Shown one piece after another: positions 18,464 to 27,614 of a DNA stretch of 64,000 bases. Location: positions 7,006,001 through 7,070,000 of the forward strand of contig NZ_CP109131.1 of assembly GCF_035917995.1 (NCBI RefSeq), given 5' to 3'. The stretch's first letter is position 1. The number at the start of each line of letters is the position of its first letter. The position numbers and the translations under genes are program-made. The DNA is from Streptosporangium sp. NBC_01755. Lineage in GTDB: Bacteria > Actinomycetota > Actinomycetes > Streptosporangiales > Streptosporangiaceae. The notes beneath the pieces are model-generated. The model was not told where the DNA came from. It did not search any database and was given only the letters and a program-made list of their open reading frames with translations.

Positions 18464-19294
18464 GTGTCCATGCCTTTTGGATATGTCTCGCCCGAGCAGC
18501 AGATGCGGGACAAGGCGGACTACGCGCGCAAGGGGATCGCGCGGGGCCGTAGCGTCGTCGTCCTGCAGTACAAGGACGGCATCCTGTTCGTCGCGCCCAA
18601 CCCGTCCCGTGCCCTGCACAAGATCAGTGAGATCTACGACAAGATCGGTTTCGCCGCGGTAGGCCGCTACAACGAGTTCGAGGCGCTGCGTCTCGGCGGC
18701 ATCCGCTATGCCGACATCAACGGCTACACCTACGCCCGTGACGACGTCACCGCCCGTGGCCTGGCCAACCTCTACGCGCAGAACCTCGGACAGATCTTCA
18801 CCGAGTCACTGAAGCCGTTCGAGGTGGAGATCGTGGTTGCCGAGGTCGGCGATTCCTCCGACGAGGACCACATCTACCGGCTGACCTTCGACGGCTCGGT
18901 CTTCGACGAGGCGGGCCTGGTGGCCATGGGCGGCCAGGCCGAGGCGGTGGCCGGCCGGCTCAAGGAGCGTTACCGCGACGGTCTGTCACTGACCGAGGCG
19001 CTGGAGGCGGCACTGTTCGCGCTGACCGAGCCGGGCGGCGAGCGCTTCCCCGCGGGCCAGCTGGAGGTTGCGGTCCTCGACCGGAACCGGCCGCACCGCA
19101 AGTTCCTGCGGCTCAGCGGCCCGAGACTGGAGCGCCTGCTGGCCGACGGGGCCTCCGCGGCCGAATCCGCGGCCGAATCGGCGGCGCAGGCCACCCAGAC
19201 GGCCCAGACGGAGAGTCCCCTTTCCGCGCCCGAGACGCCCGGTGCCCCGCCGACCGCGCCCGACGGCGACATCGACACCGGGGCGAGCGGCTGA
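18464..19294 (+). CDS. prcA: 20S proteasome alpha subunit
   Basis: A 276-residue subunit that forms the gating outer ring of the 20S core and the pocket for C-terminal GQYL tails. The N-terminal MPFGYVSPEQQMRDKADYAR is the family gate segment. A Ser/Ala/Thr/Pro-rich acidic tail of about 45 residues follows the globular domain and is typical of the family. The GTG two codons before the ATG has the better-spaced GAGAGGA site, so it is taken as start. No catalytic Thr is expected in alpha subunits and none is present. Confidence 0.96.
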   Translation: MSMPFGYVSPEQQMRDKADYARKGIARGRSVVVLQYKDGILFVAPNPSRALHKISEIYDKIGFAAVGRYNEFEALRLGGIRYADINGYTYARDDVTARGLANLYAQNLGQIFTESLKPFEVEIVVAEVGDSSDEDHIYRLTFDGSVFDEAGLVAMGGQAEAVAGRLKERYRDGLSLTEALEAALFALTEPGGERFPAGQLEVAVLDRNRPHRKFLRLSGPRLERLLADGASAAESAAESAAQATQTAQTESPLSAPETPGAPPTAPDGDIDTGASG

Positions 19295-19346
19295 TCGGGT
19301 CCGACGACGACACCGGCACCGCGTCCGGCGACTGACCGCACGACGG

Positions 19347-19378
19347 GAGAGCGCCGCCCTGCCCGGGGCGGCGCTCTC
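19347..19378 (+). terminator. Terminator of the prcBA operon
   Basis: A perfect 13-bp stem (GAGAGCGCCGCCC / GGGCGGCGCTCTC) with a 6-base loop, about 50 bases after the prcA stop. Confidence 0.6.
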
Positions 19379-19426
19379 GGTGTGTTCTGGATCACACCCT
19401 TTCCTGACAACCGAACCGGCTCACCG

Positions 19427-20107
19427 ATGGTCACAGTCTGTGTGAAAAACGCCACCCCTCTAGCCCGGACCGGGCTCACCCTCCGCTCGGCCGGTCCCGC
19501 CACGCTGGCACTGCTCGCAGCCGTGGCACTGACGTCCGGCTGTAGCGAGACGCCGGCTCCGGCCTCCTCCCCGGGAACGACCGCCTCCGCCGCCCCCTCG
19601 ACCGGCGCGCCTGACGCCGCCCCCGAGTCCGCCCCCGCCTCCCGGCCCGCGGCCACCCCCGAGCTCTTCGGCACCGAGTTTCAGGCCGCTCCCGAGCACG
19701 ACTGGAGCAAGGGCAGCCCGCCCCCCTTCGAGGGTGTCCTGCGCGGCTGGCTCACCGGCGTGGACGACAACGGCGTGGCCGAGTACCGGCCGATCCGTTT
19801 CGCCCAGAGCGGTGGCGAGGACGGCCACTTCGACGGTCCCGAGGAGGGCGACGTGACCCGCTACCTGGCGCCCATCGCCGAGGACGTGCTGTTCCTCGCG
19901 GACAGCGGCTGCGACGGCTCGTCACAGACCTATGACAAGGCCACCAACCTCGGCACCGAGAAATGCGGCCGCCAGACGCTGATCGACAACGTCAAGGAGG
20001 CGGCATCCCTGGCCGGGGTGGAGGGTCTCTACCGGCCGGCCCTGATCACCACGGAGAACGGCAGAATCACCAAGGTTGTCGAGATCTTCTGGCAGGGCGG
20101 CGGCTGA
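19427..20107 (+). CDS. Predicted secreted lipoprotein, function unknown
   Basis: From the ATG at 19427 the product is 226 residues. It has a basic start, a hydrophobic stretch (LALLAAVALTSGC) and a lipobox cysteine near residue 39, so it should be diacylglyceryl-modified and held on the outer face of the membrane. A Ser/Ala/Pro-rich spacer of about 45 residues leads to a globular domain of about 140 residues with two cysteines (DSGCDG and EKCGRQ) that could form a disulfide. I recognise no enzyme motif. It lies between prcA and pafA, but a terminator separates it from prcBA, so a proteasome role is not implied. Confidence 0.7.
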   Translation: MVTVCVKNATPLARTGLTLRSAGPATLALLAAVALTSGCSETPAPASSPGTTASAAPSTGAPDAAPESAPASRPAATPELFGTEFQAAPEHDWSKGSPPPFEGVLRGWLTGVDDNGVAEYRPIRFAQSGGEDGHFDGPEEGDVTRYLAPIAEDVLFLADSGCDGSSQTYDKATNLGTEKCGRQTLIDNVKEAASLAGVEGLYRPALITTENGRITKVVEIFWQGGG

Positions 20108-20269
20108 TCCGGCCCATCGGGCCCGACGCCCTCGCATCGCTCGCATCCGGCGATGCCCCGGGTGCGAGCCGCGTCCGCGCTTAGCCGCTCGCAGCCCGGG
20201 GCATAAGCCGTACGACCGAAAACCCCATGATCCCTCCCACGAGAGGGGTTCGGCGAATAGTGTGAGGCA

Positions 20270-21628
20270 ATGGATCGTCGCATCTTCGGGCTTGAGAACG
20301 AGTACGGCGTCACCTGCACATTCAGGGGGCAGCGGCGGCTGTCACCCGATGAGGTAGCGCGTTATCTATTCCGCCGTGTCGTCTCCTGGGGCCGATCGAG
20401 CAACGTCTTCCTCCGCAATGGGGCGCGCCTGTATCTCGACGTGGGCAGCCACCCCGAGTACGCCACCCCCGAGTGTGACAACGTCGTGGAGCTCGTCACC
20501 CACGACAAGGCGGGCGAGCGCATCCTGGAGGGCCTTCTCGTCGACGCCGAGAAGCGTCTTCGCGAGGAGGGCATCGCCGGCGACATCTACCTGTTCAAGA
20601 ACAACACCGACTCCGCGGGCAACTCATACGGCTGCCACGAGAACTACCTGGTGGGCCGGCACGGCGAGTTCGGCCGACTGGCCGACGTGCTGATCCCGTT
20701 CCTGGTCACCCGGCAGATCATCTGCGGGGCCGGCAAGGTGCTGCAGACCCCGCGTGGAGCGGTCTACTGCGTCTCCCAGCGGGCCGAGCACATCTGGGAG
20801 GGCGTATCCAGCGCCACCACCAGGTCACGCCCGATCATCAACACCCGTGACGAGCCGCACGCGGACGCCGAGCGGTTCCGCCGCCTGCACGTCATCGTCG
20901 GCGACTCCAACATGAGCGAGACGACCATGCTGCTCAAGGTCGGCGCCACCGACCTGGTGCTGCGCATGATCGAGGCGGGCACCGTGATGCGTGACCTGTC
21001 CCTGGAGAATCCGATCAGGGCCATCCGAGAGGTCTCCCATGACATGACCGGGCGGCGGCGGGTGCGGCTGGCCAACGGCAGGGAGGCGTCCTCGCTGGAG
21101 ATCCAGGAGGAATACCTCTCCAAGGCCCGTGAGTTCGTCGAGCGTCGTGGCGGCGACGAGATCAGCCACCGGGTGCTGGAACTGTGGGAGCGCACGCTCA
21201 ACGCGGTCGAGACCGGCAACCTCGACAAGGTCGCCCGCGAGATCGACTGGGTGACCAAGTACCAGCTGATCGAGCGCTACCGCAGGAAGTACGACCTGCC
21301 GCTGTCGAGCCCCCGGGTCGCCCAGCTCGACCTGGCCTACCACGACGTGCACCGCCGCCGTGGCCTGTTCTACCTGCTACAGAAGCGCGGTGCGGTGGAG
21401 CGGGTGGCCTCCGACCTGAAGATCTTCGAGGCCAAGTCGGTGCCGCCGCAGACCACCCGTGCCCGGCTGCGCGGGGAGTTCATCCGCAAGGCGCAGGAGA
21501 AGCGCCGTGACTTCACGGTCGACTGGGTGCACTTGAAGCTCAACGACCAGGCACAGCGCACGGTGCTGTGCAAGGATCCGTTCCGCAGCGTCGACGAGAG
21601 GGTGGACAAGCTCATCGCCGGAATGTGA
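20270..21628 (+). CDS. pafA: Pup ligase PafA
   Basis: A 452-residue ligase that phosphorylates the C-terminal Glu of Pup with ATP and joins it to substrate lysines. It opens with [14 protein letters not shown], and has [43 protein letters not shown] and [20 protein letters not shown]. It lacks the extra Dop loop after the first strand, which separates it from the dop product. The C-terminal region after about residue 380 ([17 protein letters not shown]) fits the small C-domain. Its distance from pup and prcBA is normal for the order, apart from the lipoprotein gene in between. Confidence 0.97.
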   Translation: MDRRIFGLENEYGVTCTFRGQRRLSPDEVARYLFRRVVSWGRSSNVFLRNGARLYLDVGSHPEYATPECDNVVELVTHDKAGERILEGLLVDAEKRLREEGIAGDIYLFKNNTDSAGNSYGCHENYLVGRHGEFGRLADVLIPFLVTRQIICGAGKVLQTPRGAVYCVSQRAEHIWEGVSSATTRSRPIINTRDEPHADAERFRRLHVIVGDSNMSETTMLLKVGATDLVLRMIEAGTVMRDLSLENPIRAIREVSHDMTGRRRVRLANGREASSLEIQEEYLSKAREFVERRGGDEISHRVLELWERTLNAVETGNLDKVAREIDWVTKYQLIERYRRKYDLPLSSPRVAQLDLAYHDVHRRRGLFYLLQKRGAVERVASDLKIFEAKSVPPQTTRARLRGEFIRKAQEKRRDFTVDWVHLKLNDQAQRTVLCKDPFRSVDERVDKLIAGM

Positions 21629-21723
21629 TGGTCACGCTTCGGCAAGCTCCTTCCATGCTTACCTCCTCTGTATGCCGGTACGGGTAGTGTGGCGCGAACC
21701 TGACGTCTGCTTGAGGGATACCT

Positions 21724-22674
21724 ATGCGCCGCCGCAGCATGGCCGTACTGGCCGCAGTGCCTCTGATGTTCGCCGCAGCATGCGGCTCCGGAGGGGACGT
21801 GGCCACTGGCTCCTCCAGTCCCGCCGGCAGCGGAGTCACCGAGCTACAGGTGACAGGGGCGGTCGGCGCCAAGCCGAAGGTGGCCTTCCCGGCCAAGGTC
21901 GTCGAGACCTCCTCCTACAAGGTGCTCACCCCCGGCAGCACGGGGGAGGCCGCCAAGCTCGGCACCAACGTGGTGGCCAACTTCACGGTCTTCGCCTGGG
22001 ACGGCAAGGAGAACAAGCTCGCGGGCTCGACCTATGACGAGGGCGGGCCGCAGGTCATCACGCTCAACGAGCAGGTCCCGGAGATCCTCAGAAAGGGCTT
22101 CGCCGAGACCAAGGGCGGCGGCAGGTTCATGTCCGTCGTCGCCAAGGACGCACTGCCCAAGGAGCAGCAGGCGCAGGCCCCCGCGGGCCAGTCGCAGGTC
22201 TTCGTGGTCGACGTGATCGGCGTCCCCGAGGGGAACGCGGCCAAGGGCACCGCGACCGACCCCGGCCTCGCCGGCGTCAAGGTGGAGAACCCGGGCGGCG
22301 AGGCCGCACCGAAGTTCACCACCAAGACCAAGGAGAAGGCGCCCAAGGAACTCGTCGCCAAGACCGTGATCAAGGGCGCGGGGCCCGAGGTCAAGACCGG
22401 TCAGTCGATCCTGGTCCAGTACGCCGGGAAGGTCTGGGGTTCGGACGTCGAGTTCGACAGCAGCTGGTCCCGCGGCGGCCAGCCGATCATGTTCCAGATC
22501 GGCACCGGCAAGGTCATCAAGGGCTGGGACCAGGGTCTGGTCGGCGTACCCGTGGGCAGCCGGGTGCTGCTGAGCATCCCGCCGGACCTCGGTTACGGCA
22601 AGGCGGGTTCCGGCGACAAGATCAAGGGAACCGACACCCTGGTCTTCCTGGTCGACGTGCTGGCCGCCTACTGA
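21724..22674 (+). CDS. Lipoprotein with FKBP-type prolyl isomerase domains
   Basis: A 316-residue protein with an N-terminal lipoprotein signal (cleavage before Cys in AAACGSGG). The C-terminal 100 residues form a clear FKBP peptidyl-prolyl isomerase domain with VQYAGKVW, FDSSWSRG, FQIGTGKVIKGWDQGL and IPPDLGYG. The N-terminal half (about residues 55-180, with a QVITLNEQVPEILRKGF segment) looks like a second, degenerate FKBP domain. It should assist folding of exported proteins at the membrane surface. FKBP genes beside pafA are common in actinobacteria. A GAGGGA sequence precedes the ATG. Confidence 0.88.
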   Translation: MRRRSMAVLAAVPLMFAAACGSGGDVATGSSSPAGSGVTELQVTGAVGAKPKVAFPAKVVETSSYKVLTPGSTGEAAKLGTNVVANFTVFAWDGKENKLAGSTYDEGGPQVITLNEQVPEILRKGFAETKGGGRFMSVVAKDALPKEQQAQAPAGQSQVFVVDVIGVPEGNAAKGTATDPGLAGVKVENPGGEAAPKFTTKTKEKAPKELVAKTVIKGAGPEVKTGQSILVQYAGKVWGSDVEFDSSWSRGGQPIMFQIGTGKVIKGWDQGLVGVPVGSRVLLSIPPDLGYGKAGSGDKIKGTDTLVFLVDVLAAY

Positions 22675-22789
22675 CGCTCCGCCGCCGGGGCGACGCAACG
22701 GCGAGAAAGAACACCTGCGCCGGCTGGAGAAGAAGGCGGCCCACCAAGCTACCAGGCACCGAGTCTGCCCGAACAGCAGAACCGGTAGC

Positions 22790-22908
22790 TCCCATTAGGA
22801 CGTGGAGACCTCGGGGTTACCCGGTCTGCGAAGCGTCAACCCCCGCGCGCCGCTTAACCGCGACGCGACGGGAGAGTCTCCGGCCTTCGGGCCGGGGAGG
22901 AGTTCAAG
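22790..22908 (+). mobile_element. Right-end remnant resembling an IS200/IS605-type TnpB element
   Basis: The segment contains CGTCAACCCCCGCG and a strong hairpin CCGGCC-TTCG-GGCCGG followed by GGGAGGAGTTCAAG. This arrangement resembles the 3' end and guide-RNA scaffold of TnpB elements in actinobacteria. No tnpB reading frame survives upstream; the fkbP gene ends 115 bases before. The terminal TCAAG overlaps the stop codon of the convergent DUF3866 gene. The alternative is a plain terminator of fkbP, since the hairpin is stable and lies between convergent genes. Confidence 0.4.
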
Positions 22909-24022
22909 ACAGCAGCGAGGCCGTGTGGCGTCCGGCGGCGGCCGAGGCCAGGAAGTAGGCCAGGTCCTCGTCCAGGCCGCGGCCCATCGTCGACAGCCTG
23001 ACCGGAGACTCCCGCAACGCCGCGTACAGCCCGTCCACCGGCACCTCGACCAGTTCGTGCCGCGCGGCGAGCGGGCGCGACTGCTCGGTCACCCGCCTGC
23101 CGAAGTCGCCGGGCAGCACGGGCACGGCGATCTGGGCGGGAGCCAGCGCCACCCGGCCGTAGGCGGTCAGCGAGTGGTGTGAGACCCCGATGTGGCGCTC
23201 GCGCAGGTCGCCTTCGCTGACCCGCAGCGCCGCGACCGGGCGGCCCCCGAGGACGGCGGCGGCGTTGACCGCCTCGCCGGCCGAGACGCCGGAGAAGCCC
23301 CAGCGGGTGCCGCTGCCCAGGTTGCCCGGCCCCTGGGTGACGATCGCGACGTCGGCCCCCAGGACGTGCCGGGCCGCCAGCAGGCCCGTGTGCGGCGTCA
23401 CCGCCTCCACGTCGCCGCCGAAGGCCTGGCCCACCGTGACGACCCCGCACAGCCAGCCGGCCTCCCGCAGCCGCGCGCACGACATGGAGAACCAGGCGGG
23501 CAGCGCGCCCCCGTCGAGCATCACGTAGGCGACCCTGACGGGCCGGCGCCCGCCGTTGGATCCCCGCTCGTCGCCGGTCTCCCCGGTAGGCGGGGGATTC
23601 GAGCCGTACAGGCCGCAGAGAATCGCCGGCAGGGCCGAGTGCAGGTCGGCGACGATCACCGGCATGCCGTCCACGGAGTCGGCGTCGCGCAGCAGGTCGT
23701 GGAAGGGCGAGTCCTGCTCGTCCGCGCCGAGTACGGTGGTCTGCAATGGGGTGTAGCGTGCCTTCACCAGGTGTCCGGGACCTTGAGGATCTTGTGGCAA
23801 TCGGTCGGGAACAGCCACCACCATGGCGTAACCTCCCGTACCGAGACCCATCGCGAGCGCGGTCGTGTTAAGCAGTACCCCATCACCGGGCTCCGGGCGC
23901 CCCACCAGGGCCGGGTAGGCGAGCGCGCGCGCCTCACCGTCCTCGGTGGTCACGTCGAGTTCCACCGCCCCCGGCCATTCGCGCCGGATCCGTACGACCT
24001 CGCCCCTGCGCCATCTGATCAC
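22904..24022 (-). CDS. DUF3866 family protein
   Basis: A 372-residue protein without signal peptide or membrane helix. It opens with MIRWRRGEVVRIR and contains LAYPALVGRPEPGDGVLLNTTA, VIVADLHSALPAI, AYVMLDGGALP and IVTQGPGNLGSGTRWGFSG, a pattern I know as DUF3866. This family is conserved beside pafBC in actinobacteria and has no established function. The stop codon lies in the terminal TCAAG of the adjacent element remnant, so the original C-terminus may have been altered by the insertion. It is divergent from pafB with a 39-base gap. Confidence 0.75.
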   Translation of the reverse strand: MIRWRRGEVVRIRREWPGAVELDVTTEDGEARALAYPALVGRPEPGDGVLLNTTALAMGLGTGGYAMVVAVPDRLPQDPQGPGHLVKARYTPLQTTVLGADEQDSPFHDLLRDADSVDGMPVIVADLHSALPAILCGLYGSNPPPTGETGDERGSNGGRRPVRVAYVMLDGGALPAWFSMSCARLREAGWLCGVVTVGQAFGGDVEAVTPHTGLLAARHVLGADVAIVTQGPGNLGSGTRWGFSGVSAGEAVNAAAVLGGRPVAALRVSEGDLRERHIGVSHHSLTAYGRVALAPAQIAVPVLPGDFGRRVTEQSRPLAARHELVEVPVDGLYAALRESPVRLSTMGRGLDEDLAYFLASAAAGRHTASLLS

Positions 24023-24061
24023 GGGGGAAGGGTAGCGTCACTTGAACAGGGAGGAGGCCGG

Positions 24062-25018
24062 ATGTCGCGCCGGAAGACCGAGCGGCTGCTCAATCTTGTG
24101 ATCTGCCTGCTGGCCACGCGGCGGCCGCTCAGTGCCGAGCACATCCGCCAGGCGGTGCCGGGCTACGACGCCGACAACGACGAGGCCTTCCAGCGGATGT
24201 TCGAGCGGGACAAGAACGAACTGCGCGAGATCGGCATCCCGATCGAGGTCCACAAGGACCCCTGGGAGGAGGATCCCGGCTACCGGATCGTCCGCCAGGC
24301 CTACGAGCTGCCGGAGATCACCCTGGAGCCGGACGAGGCCGCGGTGGTGGGTCTGGCGGCCCAGGTGTGGCAGCGGGCCAGCCTGGCCGAGGCGGCCAGC
24401 GGCGCGCTGCTGAAGCTGCGCGCCGGAGGCGTGGAGACCGACGAGGCGTACGGGGTGCTCGGCGGGGCACTGGAGTTGCGCGTCGACACCCAGGATCCGT
24501 CCTTCCCCGCGCTCTGGGAGGCCGTGCGCGACCGGCGGGCGGTCCGCTTCGCCTACCGGGCGGCGGCCAGCCAGAACGTACTGACCCGCACCGTGGAGCC
24601 GTGGGGCGTGGTCAGCCGCCGCGGCCGCTGGTACATGGTCGGTCACGACCGCGACCGGGACGCGCCGAGGGTCTTCCGGCTCAGCCGGATCGGCGGGGCG
24701 GTCACCACCGTCGGCCGCCCGGGCTCCGTGACGGTGCCCGAGGGCGTCGACATCAAGTCCATGGTCGTCTACAGCGACGCCGCGGTCCGGGAGCGTACCG
24801 CCCTGGTCCGGGTCAGGCAGGACACCTGCCAGGGGCTGCGCCAGGTGGCGAAGGCGGTGCGGTCCGCCGGCGACGGATGGGACGAGCTGGAGGTCGAGTT
24901 CACCGACCCCGGCCGGCTGGCCGGGTGGATCGTGGGCTTCGCCGCCGACGCCGAGGTGGTCGGCCCGCCGGACGCCCGCGACGCGGTGATCTGCCGCCTG
25001 AAGGGAGCACTCGCGTGA
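24062..25018 (+). CDS. pafB: WYL-domain transcriptional activator PafB
   Basis: A 318-residue regulator with an N-terminal helix-turn-helix (RKTERLLNLVICLLATRRPLS) and a WYL domain around residues 150-240 (AVRFAYR, TVEPWGVVSRRGRWYMVGHD). The ATG has GGGAGGAG before it. PafB and PafC form a heterodimer that activates LexA-independent DNA-damage genes in mycobacteria. The stop overlaps the pafC GTG by GTGA, so they are translationally coupled. Confidence 0.93.
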   Translation: MSRRKTERLLNLVICLLATRRPLSAEHIRQAVPGYDADNDEAFQRMFERDKNELREIGIPIEVHKDPWEEDPGYRIVRQAYELPEITLEPDEAAVVGLAAQVWQRASLAEAASGALLKLRAGGVETDEAYGVLGGALELRVDTQDPSFPALWEAVRDRRAVRFAYRAAASQNVLTRTVEPWGVVSRRGRWYMVGHDRDRDAPRVFRLSRIGGAVTTVGRPGSVTVPEGVDIKSMVVYSDAAVRERTALVRVRQDTCQGLRQVAKAVRSAGDGWDELEVEFTDPGRLAGWIVGFAADAEVVGPPDARDAVICRLKGALA

Positions 25019-25971
25019 GTACCGCCGATCGCCTGCCCAGGTTGCTGGCGCTGGTGCCCTATCTGATGTCGCACCCCGGGGCACAGGTGCCCGAGGTCGC
25101 GAAGATCTTCGGCCTGACCGAGAAGCAGCTCATCGACGACCTGCAGCTGGTGTGGATGTGCGGGCTGCCCGGTCACACCCCCGGCGACCTGATCGACGTG
25201 TCGTGGGACGGCGGGGAGATCGTCATCGACAACGCCGACACCATCGCCCGCCCGCTGCGGCTGGGGGTGGACGAGGCCAGCGCCCTGCTGGTCGCGCTGC
25301 GCCTGCTCGCGGAGATGCCGGAGTTCGGGGAGCGCGACGCGCTGACCCGGGTCATCGCCAAGTTCGAGCAGGCCTCGGGCGAGGGCGCGGCGGCGGTCAG
25401 CAGCCAGGTCGCGGTGGAGGTCGACGCCGCACCCGACGCGCTGCCCGTCGTCAACGAGGCGCTGCGGCGCCGTAGACGGCTGTCGCTGCGCTACTACGTG
25501 CCGGGGCGCGACGAGGTCACCCCGCGCGAGGTCGACCCGATGCGCCTGGTCGTCGTGGACGGCCGCCCCTACCTGTCGGGCTGGTGCTACCGGGCCGAGG
25601 CGGTCCGGCTGTTCCGGCTGGACCGGATGCTCTCCGTCGATGTGCTCGACGTGCCCGCCGACCCGCCCGCCGACGCCGTGCCGGACGAGGTGACGCCCGG
25701 GGTGTTCCGGCCCTCGCCGACCGACGAGCTGGTGGAGCTGGAGCTGACCGCCGCGGGCCGCTGGGTCTCCGAGTACTACCCGTGCGAGCAGGTCACCGAG
25801 CTCGGCGAGGGCCGCGTGCGGGTGACGTTGCGCGCCAGGGACCAGGGCTGGGTGGTACGTCTGGCGCTGCGCCTGGGAGACACCGGCAGGGTGATCTCGC
25901 CCGCCTCGCTGGACGCGAGCGTGCGCGCCGCCGCGACGGCCGCGCTGAATCGTTACGAGTCGATCTCCTGA
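25015..25971 (+). CDS. pafC: WYL-domain transcriptional activator PafC
   Basis: A 318-residue partner of PafB. The HTH region is RLPRLLALVPYLMSHPGAQVPEVAKIFG; unlike PafB it starts directly with the helix bundle. The WYL core reads SLRYYVPGRDEVTPREVDPM and GRPYLSGWCYRAEAVRLFRLDRM near residues 155-205. The C-terminal WCX region follows. The GTG start overlaps the pafB stop. Both proteins have the same length and fold, which fits their origin by duplication. Confidence 0.93.
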   Translation: MSTADRLPRLLALVPYLMSHPGAQVPEVAKIFGLTEKQLIDDLQLVWMCGLPGHTPGDLIDVSWDGGEIVIDNADTIARPLRLGVDEASALLVALRLLAEMPEFGERDALTRVIAKFEQASGEGAAAVSSQVAVEVDAAPDALPVVNEALRRRRRLSLRYYVPGRDEVTPREVDPMRLVVVDGRPYLSGWCYRAEAVRLFRLDRMLSVDVLDVPADPPADAVPDEVTPGVFRPSPTDELVELELTAAGRWVSEYYPCEQVTELGEGRVRVTLRARDQGWVVRLALRLGDTGRVISPASLDASVRAAATAALNRYESIS

Positions 25972-25995
25972 CGCGCGGAGCTAGGATCTCCCGGT

Positions 25996-26184
25996 ATGAG
26001 CTGGATCATCGCCGCGCTCTCGCCGGCTCTCGCGGGGCTGGCGGTCCTCGGTTTCCTGGCCGTTCGCGTGCTGCGCGCGGCCACCGAGCTCGGCCGCGAG
26101 ATCGACCGCGCGCACGGGAGGCTGGAGCCCGTCCGGGTGCTGTTCGGTGAGAGAGCGGGGACGATACGCGTTCCGCGGGGATGA
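25996..26184 (+). CDS. Small single-pass membrane protein
   Basis: A 62-residue reading frame starting at ATG 25 bases after pafC. Residues 3-28 form one hydrophobic helix (IIAALSPALAGLAVLGFLAV), followed by an amphipathic basic tail with ATELGREIDRAHGRLEPVR. I have no family assignment. Its location directly between pafC and tatA on the same strand and its clean membrane topology favour a real gene; a short shadow reading frame is less likely. Confidence 0.6.
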   Translation: MSWIIAALSPALAGLAVLGFLAVRVLRAATELGREIDRAHGRLEPVRVLFGERAGTIRVPRG

Positions 26185-26249
26185 GTCTGTCCTCGGGGCA
26201 GCGTACGATCGGAGCAGAGACCGCACGTCGTTCGGCGTAAGGATGTGTA

Positions 26250-26585
26250 ATGCCAAACCTCGGACCCACTGAGCTGATCATCATCGGCTTGATCCTGGTG
26301 CTGCTTTTCGGTGCCAAGAAGTTGCCGGAAGCCGCCCGCGGGCTCGGCCGGTCGCTGCGCATCTTCAAGTCGGAGACCGCCAAGCTCCGCGATGACGACG
26401 AGGCAGCCGGCACGACCACCACGGTCGTCCAGGCCCATGCCCAGCCCGCCACCCCGGCTCCGCAGCCGATCCCGCCGGCGACTTCGGCCCCGGCCTCGGC
26501 GCTGAGCGCCGAGGAGCAGGCCCGCCAGCTTGAGGAGCAGGCCGCCAGGCTGCGAGCTCAGGCCGGAGCGCCCAAGACGCAGTGA
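26250..26585 (+). CDS. tatA: Sec-independent translocase subunit TatA
   Basis: A 111-residue protein with the N-terminal helix [20 protein letters not shown], the conserved [21 protein letters not shown] hinge and amphipathic helix, and a Pro/Ala-rich tail ending in an acidic-basic coiled segment. It forms the pore of the twin-arginine pathway for folded proteins. AAGGA precedes the ATG. It is followed 58 bases later by tatC, the common actinobacterial pair. One possible Tat client in the window is the dioxygenase pseudogene at 41328-42003. Confidence 0.95.
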   Translation: MPNLGPTELIIIGLILVLLFGAKKLPEAARGLGRSLRIFKSETAKLRDDDEAAGTTTTVVQAHAQPATPAPQPIPPATSAPASALSAEEQARQLEEQAARLRAQAGAPKTQ

Positions 26586-26643
26586 TCGGCGGTAGCCTGA
26601 AGATCTACCCTGATCAACCGACTCGTCACCCCAGGATTCGTGA

Positions 26644-27597
26644 ATGGCGCTGCTGAAGTGGCCTAAACCGGGCCGGAATGGGGCGACACCGCCCGTTGAC
26701 TCCGTTGACTCCGTTGACTCGGGCGACGGCCGGATGCCGCTCATGGAGCACCTGCGCGAGTTGCGCAACCGGCTGGTCATCGCCATGCTCGGCCTGGTCG
26801 CGGGCATGGTGGTCGGTTTCATATTCTTTGGCCCGATCTGGCAGTTCGTGTCCGCCCCTTACTGCGGGCTTCCCCAGGCGCAGGAGTTGCGGCCTGGACA
26901 GTGCACGATGCTGATCCTCGGCGTCTTCGACTCCTTCTTCGTGAACCTCAAGGTCGCGGCGATGTTCGGCCTCGTCGTCTCCTCGCCGATCTGGCTCTGG
27001 CAGATCTGGGGTTTCGTCACCCCGGGCCTGTATCGCAATGAGAAGCGCTACTCGATCCTGTTCGTCGTGCTGGCCGTCCCGCTGTTCCTCGCGGGCGCGG
27101 CTCTGGCCTACTTCGTGATGGACACGGGGCTGTCGATCCTGCTTGGGTTCGCCCCGCCGGGGACGCTGACCGGCATCACGATCGACGAGTACCTCAGCTA
27201 CGCGCTGATCATGCTCATCGTGTTCGGCATCTCCTTCGAGCTGCCGCTGCTCATGGTGTTCCTGAACGTCATCGGGGTGTTGCCGCGCGCGCTGGTGGCC
27301 AAGCACCGCCGCATGGTCATCTTCATCATGTTCGTCTTCGGCGCGGTCGCCACCCCGGGCGGCGACCCGTTCACGATGATCGCGCTCGCCCTGCCGATGG
27401 TGGCGCTGTTCGCCCTGGCCGAGGGATTCATGTACCTGCGGGAGAAGCGGCAGCCGAAGGGTGATGACTTCTCCCACCTCTCCGACGACGAGGCATCCTC
27501 GCTCGACGACGACGCCTCGGCCCTGGGCGATGTGGCTCCCGTCGATGATCCGGCTCCTATCGATTCGAAAACGACCGACACCGATCCCGGCAAATAG
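26644..27597 (+). CDS. tatC: Sec-independent translocase subunit TatC
   Basis: A 317-residue six-helix membrane protein that binds twin-arginine signal peptides. MEHLRELRNRLVIAMLG is the conserved first-loop motif, and FWVTPGLYRNEK-type sequence appears as GFVTPGLYRNEKRY. The later helices include FGISFELPLLMVFLN and HRRMVIFIMFVFGAV. The N-terminus carries a 9-bp tandem repeat (GTTGACTCC three times) encoding VDSVDSVDS, and the C-terminus is a long acidic Asp/Ser-rich extension. Confidence 0.95.
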   Translation: MALLKWPKPGRNGATPPVDSVDSVDSGDGRMPLMEHLRELRNRLVIAMLGLVAGMVVGFIFFGPIWQFVSAPYCGLPQAQELRPGQCTMLILGVFDSFFVNLKVAAMFGLVVSSPIWLWQIWGFVTPGLYRNEKRYSILFVVLAVPLFLAGAALAYFVMDTGLSILLGFAPPGTLTGITIDEYLSYALIMLIVFGISFELPLLMVFLNVIGVLPRALVAKHRRMVIFIMFVFGAVATPGGDPFTMIALALPMVALFALAEGFMYLREKRQPKGDDFSHLSDDEASSLDDDASALGDVAPVDDPAPIDSKTTDTDPGK

Positions 27598-27614
27598 GGG
27601 ATAAGTTCCGGTCT

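Noticed and set aside
23585-23610. T-arm-like GGGATTCGAGCC suggesting a tRNA
   Set aside because: It lies within the DUF3866 coding sequence and no acceptor or anticodon stem can be formed around it. No tRNA or rRNA gene was found in the window.
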